Assembly: GCF_900111765.1 (NCBI RefSeq)
Contig: NZ_FOIB01000011.1
Coordinates: 62,001-126,000, forward strand
Reading direction: 5' to 3'
DNA: 64,000 nucleotides
From: Myxococcus fulvus
GTDB lineage: Bacteria > Myxococcota > Myxococcia > Myxococcales > Myxococcaceae
Positions 1 to 6,898 of this stretch are shown here, piece after piece. Position 1 is the first letter of the stretch; the number at the start of each line of letters is the position of its first letter. The notes beneath the pieces were generated by a model that did no database searches, was not told the origin of the DNA, and saw only the letters and a list, made by a program, of their open reading frames with translations. The position numbers and the translations under genes were made by a program.

Positions 1-20
1 GGTGGTAGGACCGACCCGGC

Positions 21-1334
21 ATGGAACCCATCGTCATCCTCGGAGCGGGGCTCGCGGGCCTGTCCACCGCCCACTTCCTCCAGAAGCCCTGGCGCCTCAT
101 CGAGAAGTCCGAGCGCGTCGGCGGTCTCATCAAGACCGAGGTCATCGACGGGTGTTATTTCGACCCCACCGGCCACTGGCTCCACCTGCGCGACCCTGAA
201 ATCCAGGAGCTGGTCAACACGCGGTGGCTGCCGGGGCAGATGGTCCGCATCCAGCGCAAGGCGGGCATCTTCACGCGCGGCGTCTTCACCCGCTTCCCGT
301 ACCAGGTGAACACGCACGGGCTGCCGCCCGAGGTCGTCTCCGAGAACCTCATCGGCTACGTGGACGCCATCTACGGCGAGAAGGGCCGCGCCCTGCGCGA
401 GCGCGAGCCCCGCGACTTCGAGGAGTTCATCCTCCGCTACATGGGCGAGGGCTTCGCGAAGAACTTCATGGTGCCCTACAACCAGAAGCTCTGGACGGTG
501 CACCCGCGCGAGATGTCCGCCGCCTGGGTGGGCCGCTTCGTGCCGCGCCCCTCGCTCAAGGAGGTGGTGGACGGGGCGCTCGGCGCCGGCAGCGACGCGG
601 TGGGCTACAACGCGTCCTTCCTCTACCCGCGCGAGGGCGGCATCGAGAGCCTGGCGCGCGCCATGCTGCGCGACCTGAAGGGCGGCGAGCTCAGCCTCAA
701 CACCGAGCCCACCTCCATCGACTGGAAGGCGCGCAAGGTGGTGCTGAACGACGGCAGGACGCTGTCGTACTCGGGCCTCGTCTCCTCCGTGTCCCTGCCG
801 GGGCTGGTGCGCCTGCTGGCGCAAGGGGCCTCGGGCGTGCCCGACGAAGTGGTCGCCGCGGCGAAGCGCCTTCGCGCCACCACCGTCACCTATGTCGCCG
901 TGGCCGCGCGCGGGCCCAACCGCCAGCCCTGGCATTGGATCTACCTGCCGGAGCCGGAGTTCCACACGTACCGCATCGGCTCGCCGTCGGCCGTCTACGA
1001 CGCGCTGGCGCCCAAGGACACGTCCACCTTCTACGTGGAGTACAGCCACCACGGCGAGCTGTCCCCGGCCACCGCCGAACAGTACGCGGTGCAGGACCTG
1101 GTCCGCTCCCAGATGATCCACTCCGCGGACGACGTCCTCTTCGCCCAGGCGCGGGAGATTCCCCACGCCTATGTCCTCTACGACGAGGCCTACGGCCCAG
1201 CGAAGGCGGAAATCCTCCGTTTCCTGGAGCACGCCGGCATCCAGACGGCGGGGCGCTACGGGCAGTGGGAGTACTCGTCCATGGAGGACGCCATCCTCGG
1301 TGGGCGGGCGTGTGCCCGGACGCTGAACGGCTGA
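21..1334 (+). CDS. FAD-dependent amine oxidase / protoporphyrinogen-oxidase-like protein
   Basis: The 437-residue product opens with a Rossmann FAD site (IVILGAGLAGLSTAHFL, residues 4-20), followed by an acidic residue and a GG pair (EKSERVGGLI) typical of the amine oxidase / UDP-galactopyranose mutase superfamily. The middle section has the DPTGHWLHL and FPYQVNTHGLP patterns seen in UGM- and PPOX-like proteins. It probably oxidises or isomerises a substrate using FAD in the cytosol; the substrate cannot be told from sequence. A glycosyltransferase and a polysaccharide deacetylase follow on the same strand, which favours a role in surface glycan synthesis over heme. The family is clear and the reaction is not. 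Confidence 0.8.
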   Translation: MEPIVILGAGLAGLSTAHFLQKPWRLIEKSERVGGLIKTEVIDGCYFDPTGHWLHLRDPEIQELVNTRWLPGQMVRIQRKAGIFTRGVFTRFPYQVNTHGLPPEVVSENLIGYVDAIYGEKGRALREREPRDFEEFILRYMGEGFAKNFMVPYNQKLWTVHPREMSAAWVGRFVPRPSLKEVVDGALGAGSDAVGYNASFLYPREGGIESLARAMLRDLKGGELSLNTEPTSIDWKARKVVLNDGRTLSYSGLVSSVSLPGLVRLLAQGASGVPDEVVAAAKRLRATTVTYVAVAARGPNRQPWHWIYLPEPEFHTYRIGSPSAVYDALAPKDTSTFYVEYSHHGELSPATAEQYAVQDLVRSQMIHSADDVLFAQAREIPHAYVLYDEAYGPAKAEILRFLEHAGIQTAGRYGQWEYSSMEDAILGGRACARTLNG

Positions 1335-1424
1335 CGGACGTCTGCGACTTCCGACGCATCTTGTCGACGGGTGCCGCGCGGCATGCTAGGCGGACCGGAC
1401 TGTCGCTCGTCCGGACGTGATTCC

Positions 1425-2135
1425 ATGGCACCGCACCTGTCCGTCGTCATCCCCGTCTACAACGAGGAGTCCATCATCGCCTCGGCGGCGGAGGAGTTGC
1501 GCCAGGGGCTCGATGCGCGTGGGCTCGACTACGAAATCATCTTCGCGGAGAACGGCTCGAGGGATGCCACCACGAGCATCCTCGACGAACTCTGCGCGAA
1601 GCACCCTCGGATGCGCTGGTTCCACTCCGAGCGTCCCAACTACGGCGTCGCCCTCAAGGCCGGCATCCTCATGGCCCGGGGCACGTACGTCATCTGCGAC
1701 GAAATCGACCTGTGCGACGTCACCTTCTACGACGCGGCGCTGCCGCGGCTGGAGCGGGGTGAGGCGGACATGGTGGTGGGCTCCAAGGCGGCCAAGGGCG
1801 CCAGCGACCAGCGCCCGCTCATCCGCCGCGCGGCCACGCGGGTGCACAACAAGCTGCTCAAGGTGACGCTGGGCTTCCAGGGCACGGATACGCACGGGCT
1901 CAAGGCCTTCCGCCGCGAGGCGCTCCTGCCCGTCATCCAGAAGTGCGTGGTGGACATGGACGTGTTCGCCAGCGAGTTCGTCATCCGTGCGTGGCGCGAG
2001 GGGCTGAAGGTGATGGAGATTCCCATCCAGCTCCACGAGAAGCGCCAGCCGTCCATCCACCTCTTCAAGCGCGTGCCCAACGTGCTCAAGAACGTGGGCA
2101 AGCTGTTCTACGTCATCCGCGTGCGCGGCACCTGA
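1425..2135 (+). CDS. Family 2 glycosyltransferase (dolichyl-phosphate-mannose-synthase-like)
   Basis: The start is the ATG opening MAPHLSVVIPVYNEES, which places the GT2 nucleotide-binding beta strand right at the N-terminus; an ATG 18 codons upstream adds only low-complexity sequence. The GT-A fold features are VVIPVYNE, the FAENGSRDAT segment and an acidic metal site (ICDEIDLCD) in place of the usual DxD. The 236-residue length without membrane helices fits DPM1-like enzymes that transfer a sugar from a nucleotide donor to a lipid carrier at the inner membrane. It lies 20 bp upstream of the deacetylase, so the two are probably co-transcribed. The donor and acceptor are unknown. Confidence 0.85.
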   Translation: MAPHLSVVIPVYNEESIIASAAEELRQGLDARGLDYEIIFAENGSRDATTSILDELCAKHPRMRWFHSERPNYGVALKAGILMARGTYVICDEIDLCDVTFYDAALPRLERGEADMVVGSKAAKGASDQRPLIRRAATRVHNKLLKVTLGFQGTDTHGLKAFRREALLPVIQKCVVDMDVFASEFVIRAWREGLKVMEIPIQLHEKRQPSIHLFKRVPNVLKNVGKLFYVIRVRGT

Positions 2136-2155
2136 CGCGAAGGGGAGGGCGCGCC

Positions 2156-3097
2156 GTGACGAGGATTGCGTCCATCTCCGTCGACCTGGACTCGCTGCCG
2201 CACTACTGCCGCATCCACGGGCTGCCGGAGTCGCTCCTGGACGCGCGCGCCCGCTCGCTGGTGCACCAGGTGGCGGTGCCTCGCTTCCGCGAGCTCTGGG
2301 ACGCGCTCGGCGTGCCCGGCACCTTCTTCGCCATCGGCGAGGACCTGGAGTCGGACCCCGTCGCCGCCGCTGGCATGCGCGCCGCCCACGAGGCGGGCAT
2401 CGAGGTGGCGAGCCACAGCCACGCCCACGACTACGCGCTCACGCGCCGGGCGCCGGACGCCATCCTCGCGGACCTGCGCCGCGCCGATGACGTCATCCTC
2501 CAGGCCACGGGCACGCGCCCGGTGGGCTTCCGCGCTCCGGGCTACACGCTCAACGCGGACCTCTACGCCGCCACCCAGACGCTGGGCTACCAGTACGGCT
2601 CCTCCGCCTTCCCGGCCGCGCCGTACTACGCGGCGAAGGCGGCGGTGATGGGGGCGCTGGCTCTCGTCGGACGGCCCTCCCGCTCGGTGCTCGACACGCC
2701 CCGGGTGCTGCTCGCGCCGCGCGTGCCGTACCGACCGGACCCCGCGAATCCCTACCGGCGTGGCACCGGCTCCGTGCTGGAGCTGCCCATGGCGGTGACG
2801 CCCGCGCTGCGCTTCCCGTTCATCGGCACCTTCGCCACCACGCTGCCCCTGCGCTCGTTGAGGGGCGCCTGGCGCGCGTGCCGGCGCGACGCCTTCTTCA
2901 ACTTCGAGCTGCACGGGGTCGACGTGCTCGACGCGACGGACGGCATCCCCGGCGAGCTGGTGCGCCAGCAGCGGGACTTGCGCGTCGGGGCTGGCCGGAA
3001 GCTGGAGCGGCTGCGCGAAATCTTCGGCTGGCTGCGCTCGGAGTGCGACGTCGTCACCCTTCGCGACGCGGCCGGGCGCCTGTCCGCGAGCGTCTGA
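2156..3097 (+). CDS. Polysaccharide deacetylase family protein
   Basis: A GTG start is chosen because AGGGGAGGG lies just upstream and the protein then begins with the first catalytic beta strand (ASISVDLDSLP, Asp10 and Asp12). The second NodB-homology motif is HSHAH at residues 87-91, with the metal-binding histidines present, and motif 3 is FRAPGY at 125-130. At 313 residues it matches single-domain carbohydrate esterase 4 enzymes that remove N-acetyl groups from sugars. No signal peptide is visible, so it probably acts on cytosolic or lipid-linked intermediates. It follows the GT2 gene by 20 bp, supporting a shared glycan pathway. Confidence 0.85.
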   Translation: MTRIASISVDLDSLPHYCRIHGLPESLLDARARSLVHQVAVPRFRELWDALGVPGTFFAIGEDLESDPVAAAGMRAAHEAGIEVASHSHAHDYALTRRAPDAILADLRRADDVILQATGTRPVGFRAPGYTLNADLYAATQTLGYQYGSSAFPAAPYYAAKAAVMGALALVGRPSRSVLDTPRVLLAPRVPYRPDPANPYRRGTGSVLELPMAVTPALRFPFIGTFATTLPLRSLRGAWRACRRDAFFNFELHGVDVLDATDGIPGELVRQQRDLRVGAGRKLERLREIFGWLRSECDVVTLRDAAGRLSASV

Positions 3098-3100
3098 GCC

Positions 3101-3805
3101 TCAGCGCGCCACCGCGGGCGAGCCGAGCACGTCCACCACCGCGTCGTGCACGCGCCGGTCCGTGAGCATCCACGGGTGCAGCAGCACCGGGAACCTTCGC
3201 TCGCTGGCGCCAGGAAGCCGCGAGCTGGAGGCAGGGAGGATGGTCAAATCCCACGGCGTCCAGAAGCTGTGCACCTCCGTGGCACCCCAGGGGCGCGGGT
3301 CCTGCTGGAGCGCGCGCAAGAGCCGGCTGCCCGGGCGCATCTGCGTCACGCCCTTGCCGCGTCCCAGGAACGCCAGGCCCGTGCCCGCGTGGGGCCCGGA
3401 GATGGAGATGAAGCGCCGCACCACCAGCCTGCCGCCCAACAGTTGCACCCAGTAGCGGCTGACCAGTGCCCCCATGCTGAAGCCCACCACGTCCACGCGT
3501 CGGGCGCCGGTGCGCGCGCGCAGCGCCTCGGCCTCCCGCGCCACCTGCCGCGCCAGCGCGGGGATGCCCTCGCTGCCGTTGTTGGGGACCAGGGAGATGG
3601 CGTGGACGTGCGGCCAGCCCTCCTGCTCCAGCCGGCCGCGCAGGGCGTCGAAGGCGCTGGCGTCGTCACCGATGCCGTGTACCAGCAGCACCGGCGCGCG
3701 CTGCTCCACGGGCGCCAGCCGCGGCGACACCGCGAGGGACGCCGCCGTCATGGCGCACCCCTCGCAGAACCACGCCAGGGCCAGCAGGACGAGCATCGCG
3801 CGCAT
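3101..3805 (-). CDS. Secreted or lipid-anchored alpha/beta-hydrolase (lipase-like)
   Basis: The product has 234 residues and a short N-terminal hydrophobic signal (MRAMLVLLALAWFCEG). The mature part has LLVHGIGDD (oxyanion region) and GFSMGALVSRYW, whose GxSxG serine is the expected nucleophile. This is the pattern of triacylglycerol lipases and extracellular esterases of the EstA/LipA type. A cysteine follows the signal (CEGCAM) but the lipobox is poor, so secretion and lipidation are both possible. It is convergent with the deacetylase, with 3 bp between stop codons. The substrate is unknown. Confidence 0.75.
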   Translation of the reverse strand: MRAMLVLLALAWFCEGCAMTAASLAVSPRLAPVEQRAPVLLVHGIGDDASAFDALRGRLEQEGWPHVHAISLVPNNGSEGIPALARQVAREAEALRARTGARRVDVVGFSMGALVSRYWVQLLGGRLVVRRFISISGPHAGTGLAFLGRGKGVTQMRPGSRLLRALQQDPRPWGATEVHSFWTPWDLTILPASSSRLPGASERRFPVLLHPWMLTDRRVHDAVVDVLGSPAVAR

Positions 3806-4156
3806 GCAGGGCGGGACATGGCGATGTCACTCCCCGCTCGCAAGGGACCCCGGAGGCATCCGTCCACGCGAGGCGATGGCGCATACCCCTTCCGTCACGC
3901 AGTGCACTCCCGGTCGTCCACGAAGGGTCCCCATCGGCATCCACGCGACGAAACGGCCCCGCCCGTCGCTCACTCCCCTTCCTCGGAGCCTACACCCAGG
4001 GGCGCCCCGGTCGCGCCAGCCCCTCGGCATCCCCGGGGATGGCCGCCCTTCACGGACTGTCCGGAGCCCAACGCCACGCCCCCGGGCCCGGGCCCGGAGC
4101 GGGGGAGGGTTTCTCCACTCCCGGTGGAAGGGCCGGTGGTGTAAAGAGCCGGGACC
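3806..4156. other. Intergenic region, no gene recognised
   Basis: This 351-bp spacer between divergent genes has no reading frame with a plausible start or protein-like composition. Its right half contains GC-rich inverted segments such as CCCCCGGGCCCGGGCCCGG. It must hold the promoters for the lipase-like gene and the acyltransferase, but no convincing -35/-10 or -24/-12 pair was found. Confidence 0.5.
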
Positions 4157-5011
4157 ATGCTGGAGCGACTCGGCGACCGAGTGAAGAAGGGCCTGCGCGA
4201 CTGGACCGACCGCCTGGCCAACGACGAGCAGAAGGAACGGATGCTGGCCCTGGCCCGGCCGCAGAACGAGTACGGGGTGGACCCCTTCGGGTACAACCTG
4301 GACTTCAGTCTGTCCGCCGTGGCGCCCTTCCTGTGGCTCTACCGCAACTACTTCCGCGTGGAGACCTTCGGCGTGGAGAAGGTCCCCGCCGGCCGCGTGC
4401 TCCTGGTGTCCAACCACTCCGGGCAGCTGCCGCTGGATGGCGCCATGATTGGCGTGTCGCTGATGCTGGAGGCCAGCCCCCCCCGCGCCATGCGCAGCAT
4501 GGTGGAGAAGTGGGTGCCGTCGCTGCCGTACGTCTCCACCTTCATGGCGCGCATGGGGCAGATTGTCGGCACGCCGGAGAACTGCCGTCGGCTGCTCGAG
4601 TCCGACGAGGCCATCCTCGTCTTCCCGGAGGGGCTGCGCGGCATCAACAAGCTGTGGCCCCAGCGCTACCAGCTCCAGGAGTTCGGCCTGGGCTTCATGC
4701 GCCTGGCGCTGGAGACTCGCACGCCCATCGTCCCCGTGGCCGTCGTGGGCGCCGAGGAGCAGGCCCCCGCGCTCATGGACCTGAAGCCGGTGGCGAAGCT
4801 GCTGGGCTTCCCGTCCTTCCCCATCACCCCCACGGGCGTGCCCTTCCCGCTGCCCACGAAGTACCGCATCTACTTCGGGGACCCGATGCACTTCTCGGGG
4901 CGCCCCGACGACGAGGACAGCGAGCTGGACAAGAAGGTCCGCACCGTGAAGGCGGCCATCCAGTCCATGCTCCACCAGGGCCTCAAGGAGCGCCGCGGGG
5001 TGTTCTGGTGA
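4157..5011 (+). CDS. PlsC-like lysophospholipid acyltransferase
   Basis: The 284-residue protein carries the acyltransferase block I as NHSGQLPLDG, an NHx(5)D-type motif, and block III as FPEGLRGINK. These motifs bind the acyl donor and the glycerol-phosphate acceptor in the PlsC/LPLAT family. No full transmembrane helix is obvious, so it is probably a peripheral inner-membrane enzyme esterifying a lysophospholipid or another lipid alcohol. The neighbouring epimerase gene starts 40 bp downstream and may share its transcript. The exact substrate cannot be read from sequence. Confidence 0.85.
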   Translation: MLERLGDRVKKGLRDWTDRLANDEQKERMLALARPQNEYGVDPFGYNLDFSLSAVAPFLWLYRNYFRVETFGVEKVPAGRVLLVSNHSGQLPLDGAMIGVSLMLEASPPRAMRSMVEKWVPSLPYVSTFMARMGQIVGTPENCRRLLESDEAILVFPEGLRGINKLWPQRYQLQEFGLGFMRLALETRTPIVPVAVVGAEEQAPALMDLKPVAKLLGFPSFPITPTGVPFPLPTKYRIYFGDPMHFSGRPDDEDSELDKKVRTVKAAIQSMLHQGLKERRGVFW

Positions 5012-5051
5012 GCGATTACGCCCGGAGTCGGGGGACCAAGAGAGTGCAACC

Positions 5052-5975
5052 ATGAGACCGGCCGTCGTCGTCACGGGCATCAGCGGCAACCTCGGCCGTA
5101 CCCTCGCCAAGCTCCTCCACAAGCACGAGCGCATCATCGGCATCGACCGGCGTCCCTTCGTGGGCCGGCCGAAAGACGTGGAGATGTACGAGCTGGACCT
5201 GCGCAAGAAGAAGGCGGAGGACGTCTTCCGCAAGAACGAGGTCCGCGCCGTCATCCACATGGGCATCATGCATGACCCGCGCATGAGCGAGGAGGAGCAC
5301 CACTCGTTCAACGTCGTGGGCACCACGCGGCTGCTGGAGTACTGCGCGAAGTACGGCGTGAAGAAGGTGGTGGTGCTGTCCTCGGCCAACGTCTACGGAC
5401 CCAGCCCGGACAACTCCAACTTCCTCACCGAGGACGCGCCGCTCATGGCGGCCAGCCGCTTCTCCGGCGTGCGCGACTTGATTGAAGTGGACATGCTCGC
5501 GCATGGCTTCTTCTGGAAGCACCCGCACATCGAGACGGTGATTCTCCGGCCCGTGCACATCGTCGGGCCCACCATCAAGAACGCGCCCTCCAACTACCTG
5601 CGCCTGCGCTACCCGTGGATGATGGCGGGCTTCGACCCGATGATTCAGCTCATCCACGTGGAGGACGTCGCCCGCGCCATGGTGGCCGCGCTCCGGCCCG
5701 AGCCCAAGGGCGTCTACAACGTGGTGGGCCCGGGCGAGGTGCCCCTGTCCGCGGTGATGCGCGAGCTGGGCAACTCCCCCATCCCCGTGCCGCACCCGGT
5801 GGCCCGGCCCCTGTTGGGCATGCTCTTCAAGTACCGGCTGGCCAACTTCCCGCCCCCGGAGTTGGACCACATCCAGTTCCTGTGCGCCGTGGACGGCAGC
5901 CGCTGGGTGCAGGACGTGGACTGGAAGCCCCGCCACTCCATGCGCGAGACCATCCGCGCGGTGAACGGCGAGTAG
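5052..5975 (+). CDS. NAD-dependent epimerase/dehydratase (extended SDR)
   Basis: The Rossmann motif VTGISGNLGRTLAKLL (residues 7-22) fits the TGxxGxxG signature of extended short-chain dehydrogenases. Later features are the VIHMGIMHD strand, a catalytic-type serine and tyrosine region (VLSSANVYGPSPD) and a substrate-binding part containing HVEDVARAM. The 307-residue length is normal. It likely epimerises or dehydrates a nucleotide-linked sugar or a related hydroxy compound; the classic YxxxK is not clear, so the activity is uncertain. It is the last gene before the non-coding locus at 6.0-6.4 kb. Confidence 0.8.
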   Translation: MRPAVVVTGISGNLGRTLAKLLHKHERIIGIDRRPFVGRPKDVEMYELDLRKKKAEDVFRKNEVRAVIHMGIMHDPRMSEEEHHSFNVVGTTRLLEYCAKYGVKKVVVLSSANVYGPSPDNSNFLTEDAPLMAASRFSGVRDLIEVDMLAHGFFWKHPHIETVILRPVHIVGPTIKNAPSNYLRLRYPWMMAGFDPMIQLIHVEDVARAMVAALRPEPKGVYNVVGPGEVPLSAVMRELGNSPIPVPHPVARPLLGMLFKYRLANFPPPELDHIQFLCAVDGSRWVQDVDWKPRHSMRETIRAVNGE

Positions 5976-6001
5976 CCTCCAGACCCCGGAGGAAAGTCCG
6001 A

Positions 6002-6069
6002 GGGTCCCCTGACACGGTTGTCGTGCCTGGCACGACGCCGAAGGCTGGACCCTCTGACACGAGTGTCAG
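6002..6069. promoter_or_regulatory. Cluster of dyad sites, candidate enhancer for the sigma-54 promoter
   Basis: A perfect 17-bp odd palindrome, GTCGTGCCTGGCACGAC, lies at 6020-6036, and CTGACAC-GA-GTGTCAG at 6054-6069 is a second perfect dyad. The half-site CTGACAC occurs once more in direct orientation at 6009-6015. The sites sit about 100-160 bp upstream of the -24 element at 6168, the normal distance for a bacterial enhancer-binding protein. The symmetry is seen directly; the binding protein is unknown. Confidence 0.5.
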
Positions 6070-6167
6070 GACCCCGACGGCCCCACCCCCGGACTGTCGG
6101 CGCGCCCGCCTCGCAAGCCCTTGAATCTCCAGGTGAGGCAGTGCGGGCCGGCCGGTGCTCGGGCGCG

Positions 6168-6183
6168 TGGCATCGCCATTGCT
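6168..6183 (+). promoter_or_regulatory. Sigma-54 (-24/-12) promoter
   Basis: The sequence TGGCATCGCCATTGCT matches the sigma-54 consensus TGGCAC-N5-TTGC at the invariant GG and GC, with the correct 10-base spacing between them, and has an exact TTGC at -12. The single difference in the -24 hexamer is T for C at its last position. Transcription would begin near 6194 and read into two tandem hairpin units with no open reading frame between. Confidence 0.65.
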
Positions 6184-6250
6184 CTAGTGGCCGGCGTCAC
6201 CGCGCGGCGACGCGGGCCTGTTCAACACCGTCGCCCCGCTCACATGTCAG

Positions 6251-6391
6251 GGCGCTCCATGGGGGAGCTCCCGACGCCCATCGACTCGGCCGGCCCCGAG
6301 CCGATGGGCGGATTCTTGTAGGGCACTCCATTGGGGAGTTCCCGACGCCCACCGCCTCGGCCGGCCCCGAGTCGGTGGGCGGTTTCTTTTT
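6251..6391 (+). repeat. Two tandem 70-nt structured units with compensatory changes
   Basis: Unit 1 spans 6251-6320 and unit 2 spans 6321-6391. In both, a small hairpin (GCTCC/GGAGC in unit 1, ACTCC/GGAGT in unit 2) precedes a long stem with CTCGG/CCGAG at its top and a CCGGCC loop. Pair G6254-C6268 becomes A6325-T6339, and pair T6281-A6304 becomes C6352-G6375. Both changes keep pairing, so the units look selected as RNA. Confidence 0.75.
6347..6391 (+). terminator. Rho-independent terminator
   Basis: The stem pairs GCCCACCG (6347-6354) with CGGTGGGC (6373-6380) and CTCGG with CCGAG around one internal mismatch and a 6-nt loop. It is followed by GGTTTCTTTTT. The T tract abuts the stop codon of the convergent lipoprotein gene, so the same stem could also end transcription from the other side. 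Confidence 0.7.
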
Positions 6392-6807
6392 CAGCGCAGC
6401 TCGTCCGCGAACGGCCCCTCGTCCTGACGCTCCAAGAGCCACGTGCCGTGCTGGTAGACGAACTCCGACGTGACGACCGAGACGTGCTCGGACGCGGAGG
6501 GCAGGCGCATCCACTGGATGCGGCTCTGGATGAAGGCCCGCGTGCCGTCCTCGGACAGCTGCCCGTCCTCGATTTCGTAGTCGGTGATGCTCAAATCCCG
6601 CTCGTCGTTGAGCGCGATGCGGGCCTTGGTGAACGCCTTGCGCTTCTCCGGGACGATGAAGCGCGCCGCGGACCGGAAGTCCTTCCAGCGGATGACCTGA
6701 TGGAACTGCTCCACCGTGGGCTTGAGTTCTTCCAGGTTGGATTTCTTGGATACGGTTGCGCACCCGGACAGGGCCAGGACGAGGAAAAGGGCAGGCAGGC
6801 GATTCAC
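6391..6807 (-). CDS. Small lipoprotein of unknown function
   Basis: With the GTG start at 6807 the protein begins VNRLPALFLVLALSGC, a signal peptide ending in a good lipobox (LSGC), giving a 138-residue lipoprotein. Longer upstream starts add arginine- and proline-rich sequence that would bury the signal. The mature part contains EELKPTVEQFHQVIRWKDF and a mixed alpha/beta segment that may be an NTF2-like or DUF4440-like fold; this is only an impression. It is convergent with the candidate sRNA and divergent from the large TPR gene. Confidence 0.7.
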   Translation of the reverse strand: MNRLPALFLVLALSGCATVSKKSNLEELKPTVEQFHQVIRWKDFRSAARFIVPEKRKAFTKARIALNDERDLSITDYEIEDGQLSEDGTRAFIQSRIQWMRLPSASEHVSVVTSEFVYQHGTWLLERQDEGPFADELR

Positions 6808-6898
6808 GAGGGGGACGGTAGCATCCGGCGCCCGCCCCGGACGAGGGCAGGGTGCTATGGTCCGGCTCCTCGCCCGAGCACCGGAGTCGCAAGCCCTC

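Larger units (their letters stand above)
6194..6391 (+). ncRNA. Candidate sigma-54-dependent small RNA, tandem hairpin type
   Basis: The region between the predicted start near 6194 and the T tract ending at 6391 has no protein-like frame but strong secondary structure. A leader stem pairs GGCGACG (6206-6212) with CGTCGCC (6229-6235). Two 70-nt units follow, each made of a 5-bp hairpin and a long 14-pair stem. The second unit ends in TTTCTTTTT, an intrinsic terminator, giving an RNA of roughly 200 nt; partial termination after unit 1 would give about 125 nt. The architecture recalls the myxobacterial developmental sRNA Pxr, but identity with Pxr is not claimed. It could alternatively be a regulated untranslated transcript or a double terminator for the epimerase gene. 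Confidence 0.5.
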
